This document shows positions 46,601 through 56,532 of a stretch of DNA of 64,000 bases, piece after piece (position 1 is the stretch's first letter; each line of letters starts with the position of its first letter). The notes beneath the pieces are model-generated. The model did no database searches. It saw nothing but the letters and a program-made list of their open reading frames with translations, and was not told the DNA's origin. The translations under genes were made by a program, and so were the position numbers. The stretch is taken from contig JAOMDR010000001.1 in NCBI GenBank assembly GCA_028345575.1, positions 1-64,000 of the forward strand, written 5' to 3'. This DNA comes from Candidatus Nitrosopelagicus sp. (GTDB lineage Archaea > Thermoproteota > Nitrososphaeria > Nitrososphaerales > Nitrosopumilaceae).

Positions 46601-47016
46601 CATATTCCACACTTGAATCAATGGTTGACAAGCTTGACTTGCAAATTAGAAATGCAGACATTATCAATGCAGTTGAGACAAGAGATATTGTTTCATATCT
46701 AATACAAACACATCTTATTCCTGATATTATGGGAAACATTCGTGCATATGCAAAACAAAAATTCCGTTGTACTGCATGTGGTGCAAAGTATAGACGAATG
46801 CCGTTACTTCAAAAATGTACTTGTGGTCACAAGTTATTACAAACAATTACTCGGCCATCAATTGAAAAATATCTCCCATTGGCAAAGAAACTAGTCACAA
46901 AATATGACGTGGATCCATATCTGAAAGGAAGAATCATGACTTTGTCTGATGAAATTGAACTACTCTTTGGAAAAGGTGATGGTTCACAACAACTACTAAC
47001 TGATTTTGTAAATTAA
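43639..47016 (+). CDS. polC: DNA polymerase D large subunit DP2 (no intein visible)
   Basis: SIAGPMRSAGGTESAVTMLIADHVRR, GRACNTGFASVGLHP, RIGRPEKAAPRLMKPPVHVLFP, KRRDADGDADSVMLLLDALLNFS, zinc clusters. Confidence 0.97.
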   Translation: MSTTANYLKEIKVPQNYSDYYEELSQQVYKEFERAADAKSTLLDSSGIIEPKIAFDLAERVAKMHDIDISTPLRELLDKTGKENAALIMSKEIALGKYQSPNASLEDKLDHAVRVGLAIVTEGVTIAPLQGISEIKIKNNKDGSQYLSVSIAGPMRSAGGTESAVTMLIADHVRRAVGLEKYQADCFDDETGRFVEELRIYESEAKQSFQFHVSDDDIKTVISNLPVELEGEGTDPDEVVNHRNMTRIKTDRVRGGALRVLNDGLIGRSKKLLKRIEKYNLEGWEWLNDVQGAVQKGESGDDASEKRMREVITGRSVLSMPNKIGGFRLRYGRACNTGFASVGLHPVIAEILDHTIAVGTQIKLDKPSKGATVAFVDSLETPIVRLKGGDVVKIQDTEHGIQIKNDIEKILHLGDILITFGDFLENNAELIPTPMVEEVWAEYLKAKLSKHDERLEFLTKTPTFVDAILLSKELKIPLHPKFLYYWDFITTKELEKISNPILKSENEIHYEISTKQILENLGIPHKVTDDKIIISGIDVQILNHLIFGTTLNFDTTKSVLELLTETTGIEIKNKFSKSIGVRIGRPEKAAPRLMKPPVHVLFPVAEKGGITRDILKAAVASESFFTNLNNRRCTNCNIPSIGIVCSKCGNKTTKFYICRICKDELETPHCEKCKRDANGFSYKQFPLKQNLMAAQEKLGIRAKAPFKGVDKLINQEKIPEPLEKGLIRQKFGLSTFKDGTVRFDATNSPLTHFKLSWIGTTVEQITKLGYENDIDGNPITNDEQLIELKMQDVIIPLESAEYLVNVSKYIDFELQKFFGKQPFYNLKDTQDLLGHLVIGLAPHTSVGITGRLIGYTKTHVCFASPIWHSAKRRDADGDADSVMLLLDALLNFSRQFLSDKIGGLMDAPLLIQPIVLPHEAQTQAHNFEVAKEFPLEFYESSLNNEKSGDIKNIETLAMRKDTGDENIFYDHFFTHNTTTLTTSKSRSAYSTLESMVDKLDLQIRNADIINAVETRDIVSYLIQTHLIPDIMGNIRAYAKQKFRCTACGAKYRRMPLLQKCTCGHKLLQTITRPSIEKYLPLAKKLVTKYDVDPYLKGRIMTLSDEIELLFGKGDGSQQLLTDFVN

Positions 47017-48332
47017 CGTAATTTTACGTATTCGTAGGCACCGAGTTTGTTATCAAAACAGTATTGTGTCTTTTTGAAATCTGTTTTGAATTCTTTAACA
47101 TGTGCTGCAATTTCTCCTGCATTTTTTTTATCAACAACAACCTGTTTCAACAAAGATGCAATCTCTTTCATTTCAGATTCCTTCATACCTAAACGGGTAA
47201 TCTCAGATGTTCCTAAACGAATTCCACCTGGATGCATATAGTGACGACCTGCTTTCAAATCTCCAGGAATTAATTGACGATTAACAATGATGTTTGCTTT
47301 TTCTAAATCAGCTTCAATTGTTCCACCATCACCATAATCTAAAACATTAACAACTGTTTGGTGTGATTCTGTGTAACCTCTCTTTTCACCTAGCACTTTG
47401 AATCCTACATTGTTTAATTCTGAGGCTAATGCTTTTGCATTTTTAATTGTCTGCTCTGCATAATCTTTTCCAAACTCTAAAGCTTCGGCAAATGCAACTG
47501 CCTTTGCACCCATGTGATGAATGTGATGACTGCTTGTTAATCCTGGGAACATTGCTTTTTTGATTGGTTCTGCATGTTCTTCAGATCCTAAAACTAATCC
47601 TCCTTGTGGTCCGAACAAAGTTTTATGAGTACTCATTGTCATCGTGTCTGTTCCTTCTCTGAGTGGGTCTTGGAATTTTCCACCAGCAATTAATCCTGCA
47701 ACGTGTGCAGCATCATAATTGATATGCATGCCATGACCTTTTAGAAATTCAGCTAATTCTTTTACTGGATGTGGAAATAAAAATACCGAACCACCAAACA
47801 TTGCAATCTTTGGTAGTTTTCCTTGTGATTTCAAATCTTCAACTTTAGCTTTTGTTTTATCAACATCTAATGTCATTTCTTCTGGATCAAATGCAAAGAA
47901 CTCAATATCTAATCCATGTACTAATCCTGCAGTTCCTGAATGTTCTTTTTTACCATGTGAAATGTGACCTCCCGCAGGAATTGATGATGCAATCATGACA
48001 TCACCTGGATTTGAATAAGCAGAATAAATTGCCAAGTTTGCTACGACACCAGAAACACTTCTTACATCTGCAAACTCTGCATCAAATAATTTTTGTGCCA
48101 ACTCCATACATTGAATTTCAACCTCATCGATGTAGGTACATCCTGCATAGACTCGCTCACCTGGCCAACCTTCGGCATATCTATTACCAAAATCTGACAT
48201 TACAGCTTCTCTGACCGCTGGGCTAGGAATATTCTCACTAGCAATTAATGGAATAGAGTTCTCAAACCATTCATGATGTTTTTCAAGACTGGTGAAAATC
48301 TTATCATACGATTCTTTGTTTGAATCAGCCAT
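47013..48332 (-). CDS. glyA: Serine hydroxymethyltransferase
   Basis: IPLIASENIPSPAVREAVMSDFGNRYAEGWPG...HKTLFGPQGG. Confidence 0.93.
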   Translation of the reverse strand: MADSNKESYDKIFTSLEKHHEWFENSIPLIASENIPSPAVREAVMSDFGNRYAEGWPGERVYAGCTYIDEVEIQCMELAQKLFDAEFADVRSVSGVVANLAIYSAYSNPGDVMIASSIPAGGHISHGKKEHSGTAGLVHGLDIEFFAFDPEEMTLDVDKTKAKVEDLKSQGKLPKIAMFGGSVFLFPHPVKELAEFLKGHGMHINYDAAHVAGLIAGGKFQDPLREGTDTMTMSTHKTLFGPQGGLVLGSEEHAEPIKKAMFPGLTSSHHIHHMGAKAVAFAEALEFGKDYAEQTIKNAKALASELNNVGFKVLGEKRGYTESHQTVVNVLDYGDGGTIEADLEKANIIVNRQLIPGDLKAGRHYMHPGGIRLGTSEITRLGMKESEMKEIASLLKQVVVDKKNAGEIAAHVKEFKTDFKKTQYCFDNKLGAYEYVKLR

Positions 48333-48404
48333 GATTTTGAACTTGATTTTCCTAATTTAAGAACAGCGATCTTTCTTCTAATTTTCTAGAAAAACAAGAA
48401 GCTA

Positions 48405-48414
48405 GCTATATATT
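48405..48414 (+). promoter_or_regulatory. Putative TATA box of thermosome gene
   Basis: gctatatatt about 25-30 nt upstream of the ATG at 48437, consistent with leaderless or short-leader transcription. Confidence 0.5.
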
Positions 48415-48436
48415 TTGAAAATTGATGTTTTGATCT

Positions 48437-50131
48437 ATGGCAGCACAAACTCCAAAAGGCAACATGCCGGTTGTAGTTCTCAAAGATGACGCAAGTCAGG
48501 TAAAGGGAAGAGAAGCCCAAAAAAACAATATTGCAGCTGCCAAAATTATAGCCGAAATTGTTCATACTAGTCTAGGTCCAAAAGGAATGGACAAAATGCT
48601 TGTAGACTCTTTAGGCGATGTTACAATTACAAATGATGGTGCAACAATTCTAAAAGAAATTGATGTGCAACATCCAGCAGCAAAAATGCTAGTTGAGATT
48701 TCAAAAACTACTGATAATGAAGTAGGTGATGGAACCACATCTGCAGTTGTATTGGCTGGTGCATTACTAGAACATGCTGAAGAACTAGTCTTACAAGACG
48801 TTCACCCAACAATTATTGTTGACGGATACAGAAAAGCAGGAAGAAAAGCAAAAGAGTTCCTAGATCAAATTGCAGACAAAGTTGAACCAACTGATAATGG
48901 AATTTTATTAAAAATTGCAAAAACTTCTATGCAAACTAAACTAGTTAGAAAAGATTCTGAACAACTAGGAGATATGATTGTCAAAGCAGTAAAAGCAGTT
49001 GCAGAAAAGAACGGTGAAAAATATGTTGTTGACATTGATGATATTAAAGTAGAAAAGAAAGCAGGCGGTTCAATCAAAGATTCTAGAATAATTCAAGGTA
49101 TTGTTTTGGATAAGGAAATTGTTCACTCTGGAATGCCAAAGAAAATTACAGAAGGAAAAATTGCACTCTTAAATGCAGCATTAGAAATTAACAAAACTGA
49201 AACTGATGCAAAAATTAATATTTCAAATCCACAACAAATGAAAGCATTTTTGGATGAAGAAAACAAAATGCTCAAAACAATGGTTGACAAAGTTATTGGC
49301 TCTGGTGCAAATGTTGTATTGTGTCAAAAAGGAATTGATGACATGGCACAACATTACTTATCAAAAGCAGGTATCCTAGCAGTAAGACGTGTAAAAGAAA
49401 GTGATTTATCAAAACTTGCAAAAGCAACCGGTGCAAGAATTGTAACTAACTTAGATGATTTATTTGAAAGAGATTTGGGTTCTGCATCATCAATTCAAGA
49501 AAAGAAAGTTGAAGAAGACAAATGGGTATTTGTTGAAGGTTGTAAACATCCAAAATCTGTAACATTACTACTTCGTGCTGGCTCACAAAGAGTTGTAGAT
49601 GAAGTAGAACGTTCAGTTCATGATTCATTAATGGTTGTAAGAGATGTAATGGAATTACCATCTATAGTAGCAGGTGGTGGTGCACCAGAAACATTTGCAG
49701 CCACAAAAATTAGAAGTTGGGCAAAATCACTTCAAGGTCGTGAACAACTAGCAGCAGAAAAATTTGCAGAAGCATTAGAATCAATTCCTTTAGCATTATC
49801 TGAAAACGCAGGTATGGATCCAATTGACACACTTACTCACTTACGTGCAAAACAAATCAAAGGTGAAAAATGGACTGGAATTGATGTTATGAAAGGTAAA
49901 GTTGGTAATTTGAAATCAACTGATATCATTGAACCATTAGCAGTTAAACACCAAATTGTTTCAGCAGCAACAGAGGCAGCATGTATGATTTTAAGAATTG
50001 ATGATGTTATTGCAACTGCAAAATCTGCAGGACCTCCACCAGGAGCAGAAGGCGGAATGCCTGATATGGGTGGAATGGGTGGAATGCCAGGTATGGGAGG
50101 CATGGGAATGCCACCTGGAATGGGAATGTAG
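48437..50131 (+). CDS. Thermosome (group II chaperonin) subunit
   Basis: [44 protein letters not shown]...[28 protein letters not shown] tail. Confidence 0.97.
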   Translation: MAAQTPKGNMPVVVLKDDASQVKGREAQKNNIAAAKIIAEIVHTSLGPKGMDKMLVDSLGDVTITNDGATILKEIDVQHPAAKMLVEISKTTDNEVGDGTTSAVVLAGALLEHAEELVLQDVHPTIIVDGYRKAGRKAKEFLDQIADKVEPTDNGILLKIAKTSMQTKLVRKDSEQLGDMIVKAVKAVAEKNGEKYVVDIDDIKVEKKAGGSIKDSRIIQGIVLDKEIVHSGMPKKITEGKIALLNAALEINKTETDAKINISNPQQMKAFLDEENKMLKTMVDKVIGSGANVVLCQKGIDDMAQHYLSKAGILAVRRVKESDLSKLAKATGARIVTNLDDLFERDLGSASSIQEKKVEEDKWVFVEGCKHPKSVTLLLRAGSQRVVDEVERSVHDSLMVVRDVMELPSIVAGGGAPETFAATKIRSWAKSLQGREQLAAEKFAEALESIPLALSENAGMDPIDTLTHLRAKQIKGEKWTGIDVMKGKVGNLKSTDIIEPLAVKHQIVSAATEAACMILRIDDVIATAKSAGPPPGAEGGMPDMGGMGGMPGMGGMGMPPGMGM

Positions 50132-50174
50132 ATTAGTAAAAATTTTAATCAATACAATTTCAATCTAGATTATC

Positions 50175-50564
50175 ATGGTAAAGCACAGAAGATTTTCTGA
50201 TAAACCAAAAGAAGATTCTACTAAAAACGAAGAAAAAATAGAACTTCAAGAACAAGAAGTTTCATCAGAAAAAACCTCTTTTGATTTAAAATCAATTCTA
50301 TTATCTGGAACAAAATATGCATACATTATAGGAGCTGTTGCTTTACTTTCTGGAATTTTTACTCCATTAACTTTAGGTGTAGAAATTGAAGCTGTAATTT
50401 TTGGAATGCTTTCGATCTTTTTGGGTCTTGCAGGTGGAATAGTGATTTTTCTGGGAATTAAATACCAAAAATTTACAATAATGATGGTTTGTGGTGGATT
50501 AGGAATGATGTTTGCTTCTTTAATTCTAATTTACGAATCAACTAATCATTCGTTAATTAACTAA
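50175..50564 (+). CDS. Hypothetical membrane protein
   Basis: Three to four TM segments after charged N-terminus. Confidence 0.55.
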   Translation: MVKHRRFSDKPKEDSTKNEEKIELQEQEVSSEKTSFDLKSILLSGTKYAYIIGAVALLSGIFTPLTLGVEIEAVIFGMLSIFLGLAGGIVIFLGIKYQKFTIMMVCGGLGMMFASLILIYESTNHSLIN

Positions 50565-50565
50565 C

Positions 50566-52026
50566 TTAAACATCAAAGTAGAGATAAAATTCGTGTGGGT
50601 GTGGTCTAATTGCAATTTCTCTGTGATCTCTTCTTTCCAATTCAATAATTTTATCTAAAACTTCATTTGAGAAAATTGGATTTAGGAATTTTCTATCACT
50701 TTCCAATTCATCAAGTGCTCTTCCAAGGTTTGCAGGTAACGTGTCAATTCCATGTTTCTTCCTTTCTGATTTTGTCATTTTGTAAATATCTTCTTTTACA
50801 GGATCACCCGGTTCTGTTTTCTTTTTAATTCCATCTAGTCCTGCAGCTAAGACAGCTGAAAATACAAGATACGGATTAGATGCTGGATCCGGTACACGAT
50901 ATTCCATTCTTTTCATATATGCATATTTTTCTCCCTTAAAATGACCAGGAATTCTAATTGTTGCAGAACGGTTACTTGAACTCCATGCAATGTAAACTGG
51001 TGCTTCATAACCTGGAACTAATCTATGGTACGAGTTTGTTGTTGGGTTTGTAATTGCAGTTAGTGCTTTTGCATGTTCCATTACTCCCCCACAGAAATAA
51101 CGTCCAGTTTGACTTAATTCTAATTCTTCATCTTTGTCATAAAATGTATTTTCATCTTTTTTCCATAAACTGACATTGGTGTGCATTCCAGAACCTGCAT
51201 CCATTGATATTGGTTTTGGCATCATTGTTGCAACTTTGCCAAACTGTTGTGCAACATTTCTTACAACATATTTGTACGATTGTGCACCATCAGCAGAATT
51301 AGTCATTAAATCATATTTTATATCAATTTCACATTGTCCTGCTGTTGCTACTTCATGATGATGATTATCACATAAAATACCAAAATTGTCATTCAAAACA
51401 TCTACGCATTCATTTCTAAATTCTGCAAGAGTATCTGACGGGGTGCTTGGGTAATATCCTTCTTGTAATCCCATAGGGTATCCAGTTCCTTCTTGACTCC
51501 ATGGTGATTCAGATGATTCGATTGAATATGATTGACCTTTGTATGGTGTTAAAACATCCCAGTGTACCTTATCAAACACAAAAAATTCTACTTCAGGTCC
51601 CCAATTGCTAAAATCAAATCCCTGTGTCCTAACATATTTCTCTGCTTTTTGGCAAATTCCTCGAGGATCACTTTCAAGACGTCCTCTTCCTCCGCCCCAG
51701 TATACATCACATAACAATCTTGCAGTTTTTTTCTCTTTTACCCATGGAATTATTGCAAAGGTGCTTGGGTCTGGTTTTAGTATCAAGTCAGAATCTGCAA
51801 TGTCGGTAAATCCAACTATTGATGAACCATCTAATTTTGGTAATCCATCCTCCATTTGCTCAGGAGTAAATGTATTTGCTGAGATTGTAGTATGATGAAA
51901 TCTACCTGTTAGACCTGTAAATTGAAGATCTATGAATTTGATATCCTCATGTTTTATTCTAGAGAATACCTCGTCAGATGAATATTTTACTTGTGTGGCT
52001 TTACCACCTATTACTTTGTACGGCAA
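50566..52026 (-). CDS. glnA: Glutamine synthetase
   Basis: LDGSSIVGF, GPEVEFFVFD, GSGMHTNVSLWK, NPTTNSYHRLVPGYEAPVYIAWSSSNRSATIRIP. Confidence 0.96.
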   Translation of the reverse strand: MPYKVIGGKATQVKYSSDEVFSRIKHEDIKFIDLQFTGLTGRFHHTTISANTFTPEQMEDGLPKLDGSSIVGFTDIADSDLILKPDPSTFAIIPWVKEKKTARLLCDVYWGGGRGRLESDPRGICQKAEKYVRTQGFDFSNWGPEVEFFVFDKVHWDVLTPYKGQSYSIESSESPWSQEGTGYPMGLQEGYYPSTPSDTLAEFRNECVDVLNDNFGILCDNHHHEVATAGQCEIDIKYDLMTNSADGAQSYKYVVRNVAQQFGKVATMMPKPISMDAGSGMHTNVSLWKKDENTFYDKDEELELSQTGRYFCGGVMEHAKALTAITNPTTNSYHRLVPGYEAPVYIAWSSSNRSATIRIPGHFKGEKYAYMKRMEYRVPDPASNPYLVFSAVLAAGLDGIKKKTEPGDPVKEDIYKMTKSERKKHGIDTLPANLGRALDELESDRKFLNPIFSNEVLDKIIELERRDHREIAIRPHPHEFYLYFDV

Positions 52027-52084
52027 TTTTCTACTTCAAGCTAAAAGAATTAAACGTACCATTTAAGATTAACTTTGTATTAAA

Positions 52085-52642
52085 ATGTCAACTCTTGAAT
52101 CACTAGATCTAAAAAATCTCCATGTAATTGTCATGCAAGAATTTCAAACTGATGATATACAGGAGCTTAGCACAGATTTTTTCAGAAATTTATCAAACTT
52201 TATTGGAAAATTAAAAAATGAAGAATATGATGGAATTGAAAAGAAAACAAAAAATGATATTATTTCAACTGCTACAAATCTAACTAAACTCTTAATAAAT
52301 AAAAGACTAGAAAAAATCTCAAAATCCCCGACTACATCTTATAGTATCCTAAGTGATGAAGAAAAATTTGTTATTGATTCAAACGACGAAATGAATGAGC
52401 GTAAAGACATGATAATCTCTGGAATAATTAATGGAAAGTCAAAATTTCTAGAAAATACTTCCACAAAACACAAAATAAAACCTGTAACGGTGAGATTTGT
52501 AAAAGAATTTGATGAAATAGTAGGAGTTGATTTAGAAAAATATGGTCCATTCAAGCCTGAAGATATAGCAACAATTCCTAATGAAAATGCGCAAGCTTTA
52601 ATTTCAAATGGAATTGCATTAAAGATTAGAATAGAAGAATAA
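52085..52642 (+). CDS. GINS complex subunit (Gins51/Sld5-Psf1 type)
   Basis: A-domain-like helical N-terminus and C-terminal B-domain VTVRFVKEFDEIVGVDLEKYGPFKPEDIATIPNENAQALISNGIALKI. Confidence 0.85.
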   Translation: MSTLESLDLKNLHVIVMQEFQTDDIQELSTDFFRNLSNFIGKLKNEEYDGIEKKTKNDIISTATNLTKLLINKRLEKISKSPTTSYSILSDEEKFVIDSNDEMNERKDMIISGIINGKSKFLENTSTKHKIKPVTVRFVKEFDEIVGVDLEKYGPFKPEDIATIPNENAQALISNGIALKIRIEE

Positions 52643-52643
52643 C

Positions 52644-52958
52644 ATGTCTCATCCCGGTTCAGTTGATATAATTGATTTTTTAGCTTTTACAATTTATCCT
52701 TTCATAGCTCTTGGTCTAATTGAATTAATCAGCAGAGGAATAAAACTTTCATCATGGAAAAAATTATCTACACAAGGAATTGCAATGATAATTTTGTCTA
52801 TTGTTTATGTTGTTTTCCCTGCAATGATTGTTACACAAGAAAATAATGTTCATGTTGAACCATTATGGATGTCTATTTTAGTTATGCTTGCACTAGCTGT
52901 TACATTATTTTTTCAAGCTAGACGTTCAAAACTTGATCCTACTAAAGCAGATTATTGA
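52644..52958 (+). CDS. Hypothetical membrane protein
   Basis: Three TM segments. Confidence 0.55.
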   Translation: MSHPGSVDIIDFLAFTIYPFIALGLIELISRGIKLSSWKKLSTQGIAMIILSIVYVVFPAMIVTQENNVHVEPLWMSILVMLALAVTLFFQARRSKLDPTKADY

Positions 52959-52959
52959 T

Positions 52960-53181
52960 CTAACGAAATCTTCCAAAAAACTTTTTGAATTTACTGGAAC
53001 CTGGTCCTCCATCTCTGATTACTTTTTTTTCACCAAACTTTTTTGCTCTTATCACTGTTAATTTTACGCAACGATGATCTTCTGGAAGTCTATGTTCATC
53101 ACAAAATGGATCTTTACAATATGTGCACTCAAACGGAATATCTACCATGTCGCCACAATATGCACAATTTTCTGGTTTCAT
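52960..53181 (-). CDS. AN1-type zinc-finger protein
   Basis: CAYCGDMVDIPFECTYCKDPFCDEHRLPEDHRC. Confidence 0.85.
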   Translation of the reverse strand: MKPENCAYCGDMVDIPFECTYCKDPFCDEHRLPEDHRCVKLTVIRAKKFGEKKVIRDGGPGSSKFKKFFGRFR

Positions 53182-53211
53182 AATATCAAATAGATTTTTT
53201 CTCTAATAAAT

Positions 53212-53640
53212 TTACAACATTTTCTCTAATGCTGTAAATGTGCTGATAACACAAACTCTATACTTTTCGAATTTTGTAGTTGAATTTGTATGAGATGTAC
53301 CAAGATAATCTAATTCTCTGATATTGTTTCCAATCGCTTTTTCATCAGGTTTCAATCTGTGTGCATATCTATTTCTTATACTATTAATCAAGCGAACATT
53401 TTTCTTTACGTTGCCTTTTAGTAGACCTGATTTTTCTAGTATCAAGTATTTTTGTGTCCACATAATCATTGGATCATCTAATGCTTCTAAAGGAATATTG
53501 AATTTCTTTTCTAATATTTTCTCTAACATCCTTTCGATACAGACTTGTCCAACTAGAAACAACTCATGTACGTTATCTACTTCTAATATTTTCTCTAATT
53601 CTTTTTTTGATGGTGCCCACATTGGTGCTTTTTTACCCAT
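53212..53640 (-). CDS. HEPN-like hypothetical protein
   Basis: Helical ORF with SIRNRYAHRL, matching the R-x4-H HEPN motif. Confidence 0.5.
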   Translation of the reverse strand: MGKKAPMWAPSKKELEKILEVDNVHELFLVGQVCIERMLEKILEKKFNIPLEALDDPMIMWTQKYLILEKSGLLKGNVKKNVRLINSIRNRYAHRLKPDEKAIGNNIRELDYLGTSHTNSTTKFEKYRVCVISTFTALEKML

Positions 53641-53642
53641 GA

Positions 53643-54341
53643 CTATTCAAAATTGATATACGATTCAAGTGTTGCTTGATTAAATACCATTACGGAGAGG
53701 TCTGAAAACTCTTTGTCTTCTAATTGATCGACCATCCCTTCAAAACTAGTCTCATTTTCTGTAGTTATTGATTCATAGACATGTACTTTCATCTTCGATG
53801 TATCAAATCCATTTTTTTTCAAATATTTTGCAATCTCAGATTGCATGAAGTGTTTCTCTGGAACTTTTGGCCATGGTCTTGGAACAAGTATAACACTGTA
53901 TCCATCAATCAATGCTTTTTGTAATTCTAATTTCTTCTCTTCTATTGATGTTGAAATATGCATCGTAATCACTTTTGACTTGTCAGTTGGAACTTTTGCA
54001 CGTGATGCAGCAACCTGTGTTGAGCTAATGCCCGGAATTATTTCAACTTCATCATAAATTTCAATTAATCTATCTACAACTTCAGATTCTGAAAAATTGA
54101 CATCACCTGTGAATGGAACTAGTATTGTATGATTATCTTCTTTAGCAATTTTTTGATATGCCTCTTCTTGATTCTGCATTGTTACTTCAAGTATTTTTTT
54201 GTCGTTAACATATTCTTGAATTGTTTTTATTGTGTAACCATATCCAATCACAACATCACATTGTGATATTGCTTCTTTTACTATATCTGTAACATATTTT
54301 GGCGAACCTGGACCTACACCTACTGCAAAAACTTTATTCAT
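53643..54341 (-). CDS. cbiE: Cobalt-precorrin-7 C5-methyltransferase
   Basis: FAVGVGPGSPKYVTDIVKEAISQCDVVIGYGYT; VPFTGDVNFSESE. Confidence 0.82.
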   Translation of the reverse strand: MNKVFAVGVGPGSPKYVTDIVKEAISQCDVVIGYGYTIKTIQEYVNDKKILEVTMQNQEEAYQKIAKEDNHTILVPFTGDVNFSESEVVDRLIEIYDEVEIIPGISSTQVAASRAKVPTDKSKVITMHISTSIEEKKLELQKALIDGYSVILVPRPWPKVPEKHFMQSEIAKYLKKNGFDTSKMKVHVYESITTENETSFEGMVDQLEDKEFSDLSVMVFNQATLESYINFE

Positions 54342-54342
54342 T

Positions 54343-54846
54343 TTATTTTGTAACTCGTTGTTTTGATTTAATGAACTCTATACATGGTTTCCAATCAACA
54401 CTAAGATATTTTGTAGGATCTTTTATTGGATATTTTACCCAGTCTTGAACAATTGAAAAATCATACTTTTTCTCTTTACCATCTTCAATTGCTTTTATTG
54501 ATAATACACTACCCCATGTTTTTTCTTCTTCCCCAATTTCTAAAATATTATCAAATGTGATTTTACTGATATGTTTTCTCTTAACTTCTTCTAAATCAAC
54601 CTGTAAATCTTTTTCCTCATATCCATCTAATTTTTCAGTCATTGTATTTTTATTTTGTAATAACGTAACAATCTGTCTTTTACTTGCTGCACCCCACCAT
54701 TTTTTCATTCTTTCGGTTCTTTTCAGAAATATGAAGTGATTATCTGTTAATAGCAACATTCCTTCTTTTCCTCCAACACCAAAAAATGACTTTGATTCTC
54801 TCCAAACAGACATTAAATGTGTATGAATTTTTTCATCAAATTCCAT
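54343..54846 (-). CDS. Hypothetical protein (PH-like?)
   Basis: Intact ORF between cbiE and a divergent cyclophilin gene. Confidence 0.5.
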   Translation of the reverse strand: MEFDEKIHTHLMSVWRESKSFFGVGGKEGMLLLTDNHFIFLKRTERMKKWWGAASKRQIVTLLQNKNTMTEKLDGYEEKDLQVDLEEVKRKHISKITFDNILEIGEEEKTWGSVLSIKAIEDGKEKKYDFSIVQDWVKYPIKDPTKYLSVDWKPCIEFIKSKQRVTK

Positions 54847-54921
54847 AGAACAACTTGAAAAATGGATCGTTAAAAGTCAATTGCAGATCTAATTTTTATT
54901 ATACATATAATTTTCACATTC

Positions 54922-56532
54922 ATGAACGGAAAATTCTTTTCTATACTTTTTACATTATTGATAATTACCATCACTCCTCATGCTTTTGCAGAATATGAGG
55001 ATACAATTGTAGTATTAGAGACTGATTCTGGACGATTAATTATAGAATTTTTCCCTCAATTTGCACCAAACCATGTTGAAAATTTTGTAACATTGTCTGA
55101 AGATGGATTTTACACAGGAACTATTTTTCATCGTATAATTGAAGGGTTTATGATACAAGGTGGTGATCCTAAATCCGCAGATGATTCAGCATCAATGTCT
55201 GAATGGGGAACAGGTGATCCTGGTTACTCCATTGACGCAGAATTTAACAATATTGAACATAAACGAGGAATAGTTTCAATGGCACGTTCTGCAGATCCTA
55301 ATAGTGCAGGTTCACAATTTTTCATTGTTCACAAGGATTCAAACTTTCTTGATGGGCAATATACTGTATTTGGTAGAATTTTAACAGATGAAAGTTTTGA
55401 AACGCTAGATAGAATTGCAACAATGAATACTGCCCCAAATGACCAACCAATGGATGCATGGAAAGCTATCATAAAAAATGTTCAAGTTATAGATCGTTCT
55501 GAATTATCAAATTTACCAGAATATGTAACCCCAGTAACTACTGATGAAGGAAATGCTCTCATAGCTCCTACGACAAGTCAACCAAACTCTTTTCCTGAGT
55601 ATGGATTATCTTTCACATCTCCTGCAGGTTGGTTAGTTCAAACACCTCCACCATCCGGTACTAGTCCGGACATAGTTGTAGTTGGTCCAAAAACATCTAC
55701 ATCAGCTCCTGCGGTATCTTTTGCCATTACTCGTCAAGATGTTACAATTGACGAAGCAATAAATGGACTGAGACAACAAGTTACTCCTATGATCGAAACA
55801 GGAGCATTATCAATTGTAAGTGAAGAAGGTACTCAAATTAAAGGAAATGATGCATACCATCTAAAAGCAATTGGTCATTTTGAAAATAGAGAAGGGATAG
55901 AAATGAACATTGGTTTTTCAACTCTTCTAATAAAAGTAGATGATATGTTTTACACTGTTCAATATACAAATAATTTAGAAAGTCATGATAGACAATCTAA
56001 TTATTATGATGACATTGTAAATTCGATAGAGTTCACTAACATTGATTTTGCAAAAGTTCCTGTTGGAACTGATTCTTCATTGTCAGATGACACCAATGTA
56101 CAGAATGATCCTACTGGTGGTTATTCAGGTACATTAGATACTCAAGAAGAAGGTGGCGGATGTCTAATCGCAACTGCAGCATTTGGTTCTGAAATGGCAC
56201 CACAAGTTCAATTCTTAAGAGAAATTAGAGATAACACAGTAATGACAACACAATCCGGTACAGCATTCATGACCGGCTTCAACCAATTCTACTACTCTTT
56301 CTCACCAGCAGTTGCTGACTTAGAAAGAGAAAACCCAGTCTTCAAAGAAGCAGTCAAAGTTACACTAACTCCAATGTTAACATCACTAACATTACTCAAC
56401 TATGTTGAAGTTGATACAGAAGAAGAGATGCTAGGATACGGAATTAGTATAATCCTACTTAACATCGGAATGTACTTTGTAGCACCGGCAGCAGCAATCG
56501 TTGCAATAAAGAATAGAATTAAACAACAATAA
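54922..56532 (+). CDS. Secreted cyclophilin-type peptidyl-prolyl isomerase with PsbP-like middle region and C-terminal CFI-box module
   Basis: Signal peptide; FFPQFAPNHVENFVTLSEDGFYTGTIFHRIIEGFMIQGGDP...RGIVSMARSADPNSAGSQFFIVH; CLIATAAFGSEMAPQVQFLREIRDNTVM. Confidence 0.9.
   Translation: MNGKFFSILFTLLIITITPHAFAEYEDTIVVLETDSGRLIIEFFPQFAPNHVENFVTLSEDGFYTGTIFHRIIEGFMIQGGDPKSADDSASMSEWGTGDPGYSIDAEFNNIEHKRGIVSMARSADPNSAGSQFFIVHKDSNFLDGQYTVFGRILTDESFETLDRIATMNTAPNDQPMDAWKAIIKNVQVIDRSELSNLPEYVTPVTTDEGNALIAPTTSQPNSFPEYGLSFTSPAGWLVQTPPPSGTSPDIVVVGPKTSTSAPAVSFAITRQDVTIDEAINGLRQQVTPMIETGALSIVSEEGTQIKGNDAYHLKAIGHFENREGIEMNIGFSTLLIKVDDMFYTVQYTNNLESHDRQSNYYDDIVNSIEFTNIDFAKVPVGTDSSLSDDTNVQNDPTGGYSGTLDTQEEGGGCLIATAAFGSEMAPQVQFLREIRDNTVMTTQSGTAFMTGFNQFYYSFSPAVADLERENPVFKEAVKVTLTPMLTSLTLLNYVEVDTEEEMLGYGISIILLNIGMYFVAPAAAIVAIKNRIKQQ

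Noticed and set aside
43639-47016. Intein in DP2
   Set aside because: Polymerase motifs are contiguous and length (1125 aa) fits an intein-free DP2
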